DNA of 64,000 nucleotides from DATATJ01 sp963789075 (GTDB taxonomy: Bacteria; Acidobacteriota; Vicinamibacteria; Vicinamibacterales; CAVVIG01): the NCBI GenBank assembly GCA_963789075.1, contig CAWBJQ010000014.1:1054001-1118000 (forward strand), read 5' to 3'. Position numbers and translations under genes: made by a program. The notes under the pieces are model-generated. The model made no database searches and was not told the DNA's origin. It was given only the letters and a program-made list of their open reading frames with translations. Each line of letters starts with the position of its first letter. The stretch's first letter is position 1. Positions 17,650 to 26,066 of this stretch are shown in pieces.

Positions 17650-17668
17650 AAATTCTCCCCGAGTAGTC

Positions 17669-17690
17669 GCAGGACGTTGAATTGTCCTGC
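17669..17690. terminator. Hairpin between porin-cytochrome and cupredoxin genes
   Basis: GCAGGAC and GTCCTGC form a seven-pair stem with an eight-base loop. There is no T-run, so it may attenuate or protect mRNA rather than terminate. Confidence 0.35.
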
Positions 17691-17695
17691 CCGTG

Positions 17696-19133
17696 TCAGA
17701 AACCGAACCGGACCAGCGCATTCAGCGAGTGATTGTCGCCCTGCCGCAGATCGCGCTGGTATTCGATGCATGGCCTTGACGTTCGCCCGCACGAGCGCGC
17801 TCACGTTGAACGTGCCAATCCGCAGGCTCTGAACCGTGGGGTCGGCCGGCGTCACCGTTTCGTAGCGCCCCGATCCCTGCAGCCACGGATAGATCACGTA
17901 GTCCGCCTGCGTGAACCACGCGTGGTAGTCGGGCTCGATCGCGTGGAGCAGCGCGTTGGTCGACGCGTCGAAGGTGTTCAGCGTGTCGGTGCCATGCAGG
18001 TACGCGCCGAAGACGTTCAGATCCTGGAAGAAGACGCTCGCGTAGACGCCCGTGCGGAGGAAGTGCGCGTCCTCGATGTTCACATTCAGCCCGGCGTCGG
18101 TCGTCGCCGAGAAGGGGATTCGGCTGGCGTCGCCGCGGTAGGTGAATACGCCGAGGCGCAGCGAGTTGTCGCGCCAGTTCTTCTCCGGGACGTACGGCTG
18201 GCCGCCGGTGTCGCCGTCGAGCCCCATGCCGCCGATCTTGTAGTCGAACCGGGCGTAGACGTCCTTCGCGTTGTTGCCGTCGAAGCGTCCAGTCGTGTCG
18301 CTGGACGGGGGCCGACGCCGTTGGCAAGGCCGGCGACCCACAGGGCACGGTGCTTGATGATGCCGTAGCCTTCGATGCCTTGCAGGAGCGTGGGCAGCGA
18401 AATCGGCGACGGGCTCACCGCGTCTGCGCCGAGACCGGTGCCGCCGTTGACGCCGATCGGGTTGTAGTTGAACAGCGAATCAATCCCCGCGTCCGTCGAG
18501 ATCTACATTTCCGAGAACCCGTCGATGACGTTCGGATTGAACTTGCCGATGCGGAAGTGAAAGAGATCCTCGGGCCCGAACGGCGAGTCGAAGCCCATGT
18601 GCGCGTGCTCGAGCTCGACGGCGACGCCACCGTCAGGATTTTCGGCGAAGGTGACCTCGCTGTAGAACGACACGTGGTCGCCGAGCGTGCCCGCGCCGAA
18701 GATGTTCAGCTCCTGTGGAAACTGAAAATCGTTCCGAATCGAGGTGACCGTTCCGTCCGGATTCAGGGAGGAGGTGTTGACGTCGGCCAGCTTGACGATG
18801 ACGGCGATCGGCACGTAGCTCGGAATCGTCGCCGGGCCACACGGCTTGCGGCCACAGCTTCTTGTAGGCCGGCGCACCGAGACTGACGGGCGGCTGTTTG
18901 ACCATCTCCTCGGTTTCGCCCGGCATGCGGTAGCCGCGCAGACGGAACGCCTCTCCGAACGCGTTGAGCTTCGGAAAGACGATGTGACACGTCTGACAAC
19001 TGGTTTGATACTTCCGCGCGAACGCCGGCACGGCGTGGGCGGTCGACGCAATCGCCAGCAGTGCCATGCCGATCACCGCCGCTCGAATGGTCTGTTTCAA
19101 GGAATAGACTCGTTTAATCACGCGGGCCCTCAA
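17696..19133 (-). pseudogene. Outer-membrane porin with N-terminal haem c motif (broken frame)
   Basis: Joined across frames this is about 480 residues: a signal (AAVIGMALLAIASTAHA), one haem motif in YQTSCQTCHIVFPKLNAFGE, then beta-barrel strands ending NHSLNALVRFGF, the aromatic C-terminus expected of outer-membrane proteins. Four lesions occur: an extra base in a CCC run near 18838, an in-frame TAG at 18503-18505, a shift in CCCCC near 18305 and one near 17770. Flanking protein sequence stays conserved, and two lesions are in homopolymers, so sequencing error is plausible. The start codon at 19133 is TTG; alternatives lie a few codons inside. Confidence 0.75.
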
Positions 19134-19633
19134 GCAGCTTGGAACGGCGACAATCGGCTGACGACATGCCGTATACGATCGGAAATCGGATGCCGGTCCG
19201 CGTCTGATCGCGTGCGATCAGCCTGAACACTTCGGAGACAGTGTTCCTCAGGTCGGGCGTCAAGAGTGTTCCGAACAGCACACCTTGACGATGCGCGTCG
19301 TCTCTCACGGCCTCTGGCTGCGACATGTTCGCAGTCAGCGCAACGGCCGTACCGTGAGAGGAAGTCGTAGCGATCGCCTGGAAATGCGGATATTCGCGAA
19401 CTTCCGCATTCTCGTCGAGTCCACCAGAGCCGAACTATTCCACGCGAGTGGGAGAAAACCCCCAGTGCAGTTCTGCGGGCGGACGATTCGGGGGCGGGCA
19501 CCGCGATCACGGCGAGCCGGCCAATCGTGGGCAGCGTCGGGCGAGCCTCGATATTCGAACATCGAATATGCGCGCCCTCTGATCGCGCGCGACGCCAGCC
19601 GCGCACGCGGGCGACGGAAAGGCAGTAAACACA
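19134..19633. other. 500 bases without a convincing gene
   Basis: Long frames on both strands here are low in recognisable motifs. The stretch holds GTGGGAGAAAACCCCCAGTG near 19450, which loosely resembles the TCCCCA motif, and the palindrome at 19551-19569. Confidence 0.4.
19551..19569. promoter_or_regulatory. Perfect palindrome, candidate operator or activator site
   Basis: ATATTCGA-ACA-TCGAATAT has perfect eight-base arms, and ends about 65 bases before the -24 element of the sigma54 promoter at 19634, a typical enhancer distance. Confidence 0.45.
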
Positions 19634-19649
19634 CGGCACGGCGCTTGCG
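19634..19649 (+). promoter_or_regulatory. Sigma54 promoter for small membrane protein
   Basis: CGGCAC-GGCGC-TTGCG matches 9 of the 10 core positions with exact GG-N10-GC spacing; the ATG is 30 bases downstream of the element. Confidence 0.75.
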
Positions 19650-19678
19650 ATTCCGAGTGGGGAAGAGAGGAGGAAGCC

Positions 19679-19876
19679 ATGTCTCACGTCATCACCTCGC
19701 ATCAACTGGCGGGCTTCGTCGAACATGCGTTCTTCGTAATCGCTGGATTCGCACTCATGGTGGTCGGACTGGGCCTCGGCGTGACGATGATCATGCTGCC
19801 GGTGGGCGTCGTCGTCGGTCTGATCGGCGTCGCGATGTTTGTCGGCGGGCTGTTCGCTCGCATGGACCGGCCATAG
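19679..19876 (+). CDS. Small two-helix membrane protein
   Basis: 65 residues starting MSHVITSHQLAGFVEHAFFV, with two hydrophobic helices (VIAGFALMVVGLGLGVTMIM and VGVVVGLIGVAMFVGGLF). A strong ribosome-binding site (GAGGAGG) and a near-consensus sigma54 promoter precede it, so it is almost certainly expressed despite its size. No known family recognised. It is probably a stress-induced inner-membrane peptide. Confidence 0.75.
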   Translation: MSHVITSHQLAGFVEHAFFVIAGFALMVVGLGLGVTMIMLPVGVVVGLIGVAMFVGGLFARMDRP

Positions 19877-20189
19877 GAGGGCGACAGGCTCGATCGTCAG
19901 AAGCCCGAGAACCATCCCGGCCCGCGACACGGGCGCCGGCGGCGTCGGTGCCGCATGAAGCAGTGCTCGTGTCAGCTTTTTTGCTCACTCACGGATCACA
20001 TCATCGCGTCGGAACGGCGGGCGTCTTTGCCTGGCTGGTCGAGGACTGCCGGGCGGCGCCAACGTTGGGGCGACGGGACCGCCACGCTCAAGTGATAGGA
20101 TTTGCGCTTGGTCATGCCAGGCGGAACCATGAACGAGTTCGCTAATTCCCCAGAGCACGATGCCCGCCACCATCACGCCCATTGACAGC
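19877..20189. other. No firm gene; possible small minus-strand membrane ORF
   Basis: On the minus strand a frame from 20191 encodes MLSMGVMVAGIVLWGISELV followed by a polar, low-complexity tail. One membrane helix is plausible, but I see no ribosome-binding site. Confidence 0.2.
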
Positions 20190-20417
20190 ATGTATCAGGT
20201 GGTGTTCCACGATGCGGATCCGGGCATTCCGCCGGACATTCTCGAAAAGATCTTCACGCCATTCTTCACGACGAAGTCGAAGGGGACAGGACTGGGCCTG
20301 CCGACGGCGAAGCGCCTCATCGAGGCGCATGCGGGGCGCATCGACGTCGAGTGCCCGCCAAGTGGCGGGACAACCGTCACAGTACAACTTCCCGAAGAGT
20401 GTCCTGCCTCGACGTAA
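20190..20417 (+). pseudogene. Histidine-kinase C-terminal (HATPase) fragment
   Basis: Encodes DADPGIPPDILEKIFTPFFT (G1/F box), then KSKGTGLGLPTAKRLIEAHA (G2 box) and GGTTVTVQLP. The N-box, the dimerisation domain with the phospho-His and any sensor domain are absent, so it cannot act as a kinase. It lies upstream of two regulators and may be what is left of their cognate kinase. Confidence 0.7.
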
Positions 20418-20570
20418 GGCATCGCTGGCCGATCAAGTGTCGGCCATGGGTAATTCCTTCTCGAAGGTCCGTCCGAGATCCACACCTCACCGTCGTCGTC
20501 GCGTCGAATGACCAACTGGCCGCGCGCCGAGGGCGTCGCTGCAGATCCGACGTGCCCAAAAATTCGCGAC

Positions 20571-20590
20571 CTTCTGGAGTTTTCCCCAGT
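20571..20590. promoter_or_regulatory. TCCCCA motif, candidate activator site
   Basis: CTTCTGGAGTTTTCCCCAGT lies about 70-90 bases upstream of the sigma54 promoter at 20661. Confidence 0.4.
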
Positions 20591-20660
20591 CCTGAAACAG
20601 GGGCCTTTTCACGTGTCGACCAGCGAGCGGCTTTCCGCCGCCGAAAATCAGCAAGACGCG

Positions 20661-20676
20661 TGGCTCCCACCTTGCA
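20661..20676 (+). promoter_or_regulatory. Sigma54 promoter for receiver protein
   Basis: TGGCTC-CCACC-TTGCA matches the consensus with one -24 mismatch and exact GG-N10-GC spacing. The ATG at 20781 is about 105 bases downstream. Confidence 0.65.
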
Positions 20677-20780
20677 GTCGGTTGTCGCGCAGGTGAGGAG
20701 GTCCTCTTCGTGGCGCCTCTCGAATCGAATGGGACGTGTGCGATCGGTCCATCACCGGGAACGCGAAAGGTTCGTGACGT

Positions 20781-21212
20781 ATGTCGAACACACCGGCGCC
20801 GCTCCGGGTGCTCATCGTTGATGACGAGCCGTTGATTTGCTGGTCGCTCGCCGAGACGTTGAGTGATAGCGGCGACCTGGTGACTGACGTCAAGAGCGCC
20901 CGGGCGGCGATACATGCCCTGGCGAATGCGCCAGAACCTGACGTCGTACTGCTCGATTACCAATTGCCAGATTCCGGTGGCTTCGGTCTCCTCGCAACAG
21001 TGAAACGCCTGGCGCCTGGCAGCCAGGTGATTCTGATGAGTGCGCACTACACACCGGAGATGGCCAAAGAGGCGCTGGCGTTGGGCGCGTACCGTGTGTT
21101 GAGCAAACCGATCGACATGAAGGACGTCCCGGTGCTCGTGCGTGAGGCGGCAATGTCGCGGGTTCACCAATCCGTGCGGGCGGTATGGCGCTCTGCGGGT
21201 GGCCTCGACTGA
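20781..21212 (+). CDS. Single-domain response regulator (receiver only)
   Basis: 143 residues: a receiver domain with the acidic pair in LIVDDEPLICWSL, phospho-acceptor Asp59 in VVLLDYQLPDSGG, and the conserved Lys in LSKPIDM. There is no output domain. Its sequence is nearly a sister of the receiver fragments at 11440 and 12628, suggesting a local family. It has its own sigma54 promoter and precedes the NtrC-type regulator by about 90 bases. Single-domain receivers often act as phosphate shuttles or sinks. Confidence 0.88.
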   Translation: MSNTPAPLRVLIVDDEPLICWSLAETLSDSGDLVTDVKSARAAIHALANAPEPDVVLLDYQLPDSGGFGLLATVKRLAPGSQVILMSAHYTPEMAKEALALGAYRVLSKPIDMKDVPVLVREAAMSRVHQSVRAVWRSAGGLD

Positions 21213-21305
21213 GCCTTGAATGCGCGAAACCAGAAGGACCTGGGCCGCCGCGGCGCCGGCGATCACGGACACGATCCGGCACGGGGTCGGTATACTCTAG
21301 GCTGG

Positions 21306-22670
21306 ATGCGCGCAACCATTCTCGTCGTCGACGATGAACAACTGATTCGGTGGTCCCTGACCACCCGGCTGCAGGACGAGGGCTATCGGGTGCTCGAGGC
21401 CGAAACGGCCTCCGAAGCGCTCAAGCGGTATCACGAGGGCGTCGACCTCGTGTTGCTCGATTGCAAACTCCCGGACGGCGATGGCCTGGATGTCCTGAGG
21501 CACATCAAGAGCACGGACCCCGATACGCTCGTGATCCTGCTCACGGGGTACTCCAGCGTGGAGATGGCCGTCGAGGCCATGAAACAGGGCGCCTATCACT
21601 ACGCCAACAAGCCGTTCAATCTCGATGAAATCGCGCTCCTTGTCGAGAAGGCACTCGAAACGACGCAACTGCGTCGCGAAGTGCGCGCGCTGCGGCGTAC
21701 GCAGGCCCAGCCGTACAGCTTGGACCGCATCGTCGGCGACAGCGAACCGATGGTGAGTGTGCGGGCGCTGCTGAAGAAGATTGCGTCGAGCCCTGCGTCC
21801 ACGGTGCTGCTGACCGGTGAGAGCGGAACTGGTAAGGACCTCGCCGCTAAGGTGATTCACTATGCGAGTGACCGCGCGACGAAGCCGTTCATGAACATCA
21901 CGTGTTCGGCGCTCCCCGAGACGCTGCTCGAAAGCGAGTTGTTCGGGCATGAACGGGGCGCCTTCACGGGAGCGGACCGTCAGAAACGTGGGTTGTTCGA
22001 AACTGCGGACGGCGGCACCGTGTTTCTCGACGAAATCGGCGAGATGGTGCCCGCGCTTCAGGCGAAGATGCTCCGGTTTCTCGAGGAGAAAACGTTCAAG
22101 CGTGTCGGCGGTGCCGTGGATATTCGCGTCGATGTCCGCGTGATTGCGGCGACGAACCGCAAGCTGGAAGACGAAGTCAAGGAGGGACGCTTTCGCGAAG
22201 ATCTGTATTACCGGCTCAACGTCCTGCCGATCGCCTTGCCACCGCTCCGCAAACGCTCGACGGATATTCCGGCGCTCTTGAACTACTACGTCGATAGCTT
22301 CAACACCGAATTCAAGAAGCGTGTTCAGGGCATTGCGCCGGACGCGATGACGCGGCTGACGGCGTACGCGTGGCCCGGCAACGTGCGTGAGCTGCGGAAC
22401 GCCGTCGAGCGGGCGATGTTATTGGGCGAGGGGACGCTACTCACCGCCGAAGACTTCCCGGTAACCGCACCTGGTCCCGCACGGCTGACCGAGGGGGTCG
22501 CCTTGCCGGCCAGCGGCATCGACCTGGAGCAGCTCGAGCGATCGCTCGTCGTGCAGGCGCTCGAGCAGAGTGGCTGGAATCAGACGCGCGCCGCCGCGCT
22601 GCTCGGATTGAATCGCGATCAGATCCGCTATCGAATCGAAAAATTCAAATTGGAACGCGTGTCATCGTAG
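21306..22670 (+). CDS. NtrC-family sigma54-dependent response regulator
   Basis: 455 residues in three domains: receiver (VVDDEQLIRWSL, phospho-acceptor Asp52 in LLDCKLPDGDG); AAA+ activator with Walker A GESGTGKD (171-178), the sigma54-contacting GAFTGA loop (218-223) and GGTVFLDEIGEM Walker B; and a C-terminal Fis-type HTH (NQTRAAALLGLNRDQIRYRI). All key motifs are intact, so it should drive sigma54 promoters, of which this window holds about ten. The ATG at 21306 is preceded by TATACT at 21291, allowing a nearly leaderless transcript. No intact kinase is beside it. Confidence 0.93.
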   Translation: MRATILVVDDEQLIRWSLTTRLQDEGYRVLEAETASEALKRYHEGVDLVLLDCKLPDGDGLDVLRHIKSTDPDTLVILLTGYSSVEMAVEAMKQGAYHYANKPFNLDEIALLVEKALETTQLRREVRALRRTQAQPYSLDRIVGDSEPMVSVRALLKKIASSPASTVLLTGESGTGKDLAAKVIHYASDRATKPFMNITCSALPETLLESELFGHERGAFTGADRQKRGLFETADGGTVFLDEIGEMVPALQAKMLRFLEEKTFKRVGGAVDIRVDVRVIAATNRKLEDEVKEGRFREDLYYRLNVLPIALPPLRKRSTDIPALLNYYVDSFNTEFKKRVQGIAPDAMTRLTAYAWPGNVRELRNAVERAMLLGEGTLLTAEDFPVTAPGPARLTEGVALPASGIDLEQLERSLVVQALEQSGWNQTRAAALLGLNRDQIRYRIEKFKLERVSS

Positions 22671-22802
22671 CGGTCGCGTTCCGCCCACCGCATGTACGTC
22701 GCAAGGTCATCGAGGGTCGAGCGGCTTCCGAAGCATTATCTCACCGGCGGTAGCTTGGTCCGATTGAAGACGTGGCGCCCGAAGGGTGCTTTCACGCACC
22801 TC

Positions 22803-22827
22803 CGTGAGAATTGTCACTCTTCTCACG
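22803..22827. terminator. Inverted repeat downstream of the NtrC-type gene
   Basis: CGTGAGAA and TTCTCACG are perfect eight-base arms around a nine-base loop. There is no T-run, so it may be an operator or mRNA hairpin rather than a terminator. Confidence 0.35.
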
Positions 22828-23076
22828 CCTGCACCGAACAGCCTGTCCGACACCCAAGAACTCGACGGCCTGATTTCAGTTGTGTGCGCACGGTACAGCC
22901 GTTGCGTTGCACCGATCGCTTCCGCATTCGGTAGATTGACGGCCGCATTACTGTTGTGCCGTAAAGGCTCGGGCGTGGCGCGCGGTCGGTCTCTCTAGAG
23001 AGTTCATGAGCTCATTCGACGCGGCGGTTGCGAAATTCTTTTGACCGATTGAGGCACGGTCGATTGGAGCGCTTGC
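22828..23076. other. Intergenic, no gene seen
   Basis: Short frames only. GGCACGGTCGATTGG at about 23051 resembles a sigma54 site but has the wrong spacing. Confidence 0.4.
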
Positions 23077-24165
23077 ATGGCGCAGCTCGACGAATCGAAA
23101 GTCAAGACGTACCTGGAAAATTGCCTCGGTGGTTCCGTGCGGATTCTCGGCATCACGCGTCTTGGCCAACAGCTGGGGGCTGGAGATCTCAAGGGTTACG
23201 GCTACGGCGTGCCGCTGAAGGTGGACTACGCGCTGTCGGGCCAGCATCGATCGGCTGTGCTCGAGACGGTCACGCCGGGGCCGTTTGGCCACGAGCACAT
23301 GGCGGACCGCGCCCAGATCCTGCTCTGGAGTTACGACGCCTTCAACCGGCTGCCGGGGCATGTCCACAGCCTCGATGTCGGCGCCTTTTCCAAAGACGGT
23401 GGGCTGCGATCGCTGGGCGACGTCGAAGAATTCTTCATCCTGAACGAGTTCGTCCACGGCGACGGGTACAACCGGGATCTCGAGCGGCTGCGCGACGGCG
23501 GCGACTTACAGGAGTGCGATCGCGCTCGCGCCGATGCGCTGTGCGACTACCTCGTCAGCATTCACCAGGTCCGTGGACCCGATCCGGCGCTCTACGTACG
23601 GAGCCTCCGGGAGCTCGTCGGTGATCATGAATGCATCATGGGTATTCTAGATGCTTATCCGCCGTCCTTCGATGGGCCGACCGCCGGCATGCTGAAAGCG
23701 ATCGAGCACGCTTGCATCGACTGGCGTTGGCGCTTGAAGGGTCGCGCCCACCGGCTTCGCCAGGTTCATGGCGATTTTCATCCCTGGAACATTCTGTTCC
23801 AGGAGGGTGCGAACTTTGTGGTCTTGGACCGATCGCGCGGCGAGTGGGGCGATCCGGCGGACGATCTCGCTGCCCTCACGATCAACTATCTGTTCTTCTC
23901 GCTGCAGCGCAGCGGGCGACTCGAGGGTCCGTTCGAGGCGCTGTTCGCGCGGTTCTGGCAACGCTATCTGCACGCGACCGGCGACGATGAGCTGAGCAGC
24001 GTGGCGGCTCCGTTCTTTGCTTTTCGCGGTTTGGTCGTGGCGAATCCCATCTGGTATCCCAAGTTGGCCCCCGAGACTCGTGCGAAGCTCCTGAACTTCG
24101 TGCGGACGGTGCTCGACAGTCCGCGATTCGATCCCTCACGCGTCAATGAGTATTGCGGCGGGTGA
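23077..24165 (+). CDS. APH-family phosphotransferase (protein-kinase-like fold)
   Basis: 362 residues with the aminoglycoside-phosphotransferase/choline-kinase core: the catalytic loop RQVHGDFHPWNILF and the metal-binding region FVVLDRSRGEWGDPADDLA. In most members the latter is IDFD/DWE, so the aspartate context here (LDRS) is altered but retained. It overlaps or abuts the APS-kinase gene, suggesting a joint role in a phosphorylated or sulfated small molecule. It could phosphorylate a metabolite rather than an antibiotic; the substrate is unknown. Confidence 0.85.
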   Translation: MAQLDESKVKTYLENCLGGSVRILGITRLGQQLGAGDLKGYGYGVPLKVDYALSGQHRSAVLETVTPGPFGHEHMADRAQILLWSYDAFNRLPGHVHSLDVGAFSKDGGLRSLGDVEEFFILNEFVHGDGYNRDLERLRDGGDLQECDRARADALCDYLVSIHQVRGPDPALYVRSLRELVGDHECIMGILDAYPPSFDGPTAGMLKAIEHACIDWRWRLKGRAHRLRQVHGDFHPWNILFQEGANFVVLDRSRGEWGDPADDLAALTINYLFFSLQRSGRLEGPFEALFARFWQRYLHATGDDELSSVAAPFFAFRGLVVANPIWYPKLAPETRAKLLNFVRTVLDSPRFDPSRVNEYCGG

Positions 24166-24166
24166 A

Positions 24167-24718
24167 ATGATGGTGCCTGCGTTTGCCGTCTGGGTGACGG
24201 GGTTGCCGGCATGTGGGAAGTCGACAATCACGCGCGCGCTGGTTCACGCATTGGCGGTGCGTGGCGTCGACGTCGCGGTGCTGGAATCAGACGCGCTCAG
24301 ACAGGTGCTGACACCGCGCGCGACCTACAGCGAAGAGGAACGAGAGACGTTCTACCGAGCGATGACGTATGTCGGTGCACTGCTCGTCAGGCACGGTGTG
24401 CCCGTGATCTTTGATGCCACCGCGAACTGGCGCGCCTATCGCGCTGACGCGCGCGCGGCGATCGGACGCTTTCTCGAGGTGTACGTCGACAGTCCCCTCG
24501 AGGTATGTGTCGCACGCGATCCGAAAGGCATCTACCGGAAAGCGCAATCGGGGCACGCGTCAACCGTGCCAGGCGTCCAAGCGTCCTACGAACCGCCCGA
24601 GCATCCGGATGTGGTGGTGTCTGGACATGACCAGCCAGCGGAGGCCGCAGCCCACGCGATCGTGCGCGCGCTTGAGGCCAATGGATACGTGAAACGGCAG
24701 TCGCTTGCCACACCATGA
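24167..24718 (+). CDS. cysC: Adenylylsulfate (APS) kinase-like protein
   Basis: About 183 residues. Walker A GLPACGKST, then LESDALRQVLTP (the D/R pair for APS), ERETFYRAMTYVGALL, a VIFDATANWRAYR segment in place of the usual VS(A/S)ISPYR, and EVCVARDPKGIYRKAQSG. The kinase makes PAPS from APS. The start may be 24146 (20-base overlap with the upstream gene) or 24167; I prefer the latter because GCGGGTGAA precedes it. No sulfurylase genes are visible, so it may serve another phosphorylated acceptor. It overlaps the CysQ-like gene by four bases. Confidence 0.82.
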   Translation: MMVPAFAVWVTGLPACGKSTITRALVHALAVRGVDVAVLESDALRQVLTPRATYSEEERETFYRAMTYVGALLVRHGVPVIFDATANWRAYRADARAAIGRFLEVYVDSPLEVCVARDPKGIYRKAQSGHASTVPGVQASYEPPEHPDVVVSGHDQPAEAAAHAIVRALEANGYVKRQSLATP

Positions 24719-25095
24719 ACGTCGAGCCTTGGCGGCGTGAGTTGGACGTCGCGGTTGGCGTGGTTCGCGAAGCCGCGATTCTTGCGCGTGAGATCCGCCG
24801 CCAGGTTGGCACGCAAGCCTTCTTGAAGGCGGACCAGTCACCAGTCACCGTGGCGGATTTTGCGGTGCAGGCCCTTGTCGCGCATCGGCTCGGTCGCGCC
24901 TTCCCCGATGATCCGTTGATCGCTGAAGAAGACTCGGCAGGCCTCCGCGGTCCGCCGTCCGTTCTTCACATACATCACGGCCACGCCCTGTGGGACCGCC
25001 ATGACTTGGACCGGGAAGTTCTCGCGTCCGTGACGGATTACGGTTCGGCCCTCGACGATCCCGACCGCGGCGCCGGCTGTCACCTCGCTCAGTGA
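24715..25095 (+). pseudogene. cysQ: Truncated CysQ-like 3'(2'),5'-bisphosphate nucleotidase
   Basis: The first 80 or so residues (LKADQSPVTVADFAVQALVA, AFPDDPLIAEEDSAGLR) match the N-terminus of the inositol-monophosphatase superfamily, including the first metal-binding Glu. The sequence then loses similarity, so the catalytic DPxDGT motif and the second metal site are missing. CysQ removes PAP, the by-product of PAPS use, which explains its place after the APS kinase. The ATG overlaps the cysC stop (ATGA). Confidence 0.7.
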
Positions 25096-25216
25096 CCTGA
25101 CTTGGCGCGGATCCGGAACATCTGTGCCGCCAGCGCGCCAGCGGATTCTTCAGGCAGGTGACCTAGCCAGACTCTTGCAGGGAGTGAGGTGTGTGTAGTT
25201 TTGGAAGGACCGAGTT

Positions 25217-25444
25217 ATGGCGATTGTCTCCATCCACTGCCCTGTCATCGGGTTGCAGATCACGCGCGTGACGGATCTCGAAGGCGCTACGACAAGGGTC
25301 ATTTGTCCCCAGTACGAAGAATCCACCGGCATTTGCCGCCTGAAGCGACAAGGGCGGGGCGGCGGGATGTTGTCCCAGTTCTTGGACCGCGTGGCGGAGG
25401 ATGCGCTTCGCTCGAAAGATCTGCATTGTGATTTTCGGCGGTGA
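25217..25444 (+). CDS. Small cysteine-containing hypothetical protein
   Basis: 75 residues beginning MAIVSIHCPVIGLQITRVTD, with cysteines at about 8, 30, 40 and 72 (IHCP, VICPQ, GICRL, LHCDF), suggesting a small metal- or disulfide-stabilised fold. AAGGA lies eight bases before the ATG. No family name recognised. The region just upstream contains TAGCCAGACTCTTGCA, a partial sigma54-like match. Confidence 0.55.
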   Translation: MAIVSIHCPVIGLQITRVTDLEGATTRVICPQYEESTGICRLKRQGRGGGMLSQFLDRVAEDALRSKDLHCDFRR

Positions 25445-25489
25445 GTATTCGCGGACGAGGCGAAACGGCACTAGACAGGCAGTATGGCG

Positions 25490-25687
25490 CTACGTATCTG
25501 AACGCGCGCGCGGTGAGCGAGCTCCCGGAACGCGCTCACGCAGGAGCTCTGACCGCTTCAATGCGCGTTGTGCGCGGGCAAGCGCCGCGTTCGCCTTGTC
25601 CAGCACGACTGCGCAGCGGGCCCTGACGTGACGACTCGAGTCAATACCGTCACGAGCCCGTTGCGCCTGCTGAATCTCGCGTGTCAT
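25490..25687 (-). CDS. Small alpha-helical hypothetical protein
   Basis: 65 residues, MTREIQQAQRARDGIDSSRH onward, rich in Arg/Ala and predicted helical (LDKANAALARAQRALKRSEL). GGAG lies upstream of the ATG, and a sigma54-like site about 40 bases upstream. No homologue recognised. The combination of start signals and a promoter makes it more likely real than its size suggests. Confidence 0.45.
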   Translation of the reverse strand: MTREIQQAQRARDGIDSSRHVRARCAVVLDKANAALARAQRALKRSELLRERVPGARSPRARSDT

Positions 25688-25723
25688 CCTTCACTCCGGA
25701 CACAATCAAACGTTCTTACGTAA

Positions 25724-25739
25724 CGCACGAATCTTGCCG
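25724..25739 (-). promoter_or_regulatory. Sigma54-like promoter for small helical protein
   Basis: Reverse strand CGGCAA-GATTC-GTGCG keeps GG-N10-GC spacing, with one mismatch in each element; the ATG at 25687 is about 40 bases downstream. Confidence 0.4.
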
Positions 25740-26010
25740 ACATGTTGTGCGAAGCCGCAACGGGCGCGCGTGGCCGGTTGCCGGTATCCCGTCGAGGTCG
25801 CAGAGACAAATGCAGCGCCGACAAAACATGTGGGTCCGTCCGTCCGCGGTGCCATCGTCCACGCCGTCACGTGTGTGAAGTCTCGCCATGTGTGGTGGGC
25901 GCGGCTGACCCGACGGCGACGGTCATCGACGTGACGAATGCGGCACAGGCGTTGCTCCGACACCTGTGAAGCACGGTTGTTCATGCCAAGGCCAAACGTT
26001 TTGAAGCTTG
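25740..26010. other. Intergenic, no gene seen
   Basis: Overlapping short frames without recognisable motifs. Confidence 0.4.
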
Positions 26011-26030
26011 GTGTGGGGAATATTTCTGGT
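26011..26030. promoter_or_regulatory. TGGGGA motif upstream of BON gene
   Basis: GTGTGGGGAATATTTCTGGT resembles the motif near the sigma54 promoters, but no sigma54 site is visible between it and the ATG at 26067. Confidence 0.25.
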
Positions 26031-26066
26031 CGTGCGGGAAATGTGGCAACTGTTAGTGGAGGCATT

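Noticed and set aside
23051..23066. GGCACGGTCGATTGG before the APH-like gene
   Set aside because: Spacing is one base too long and the -12 element lacks GC.
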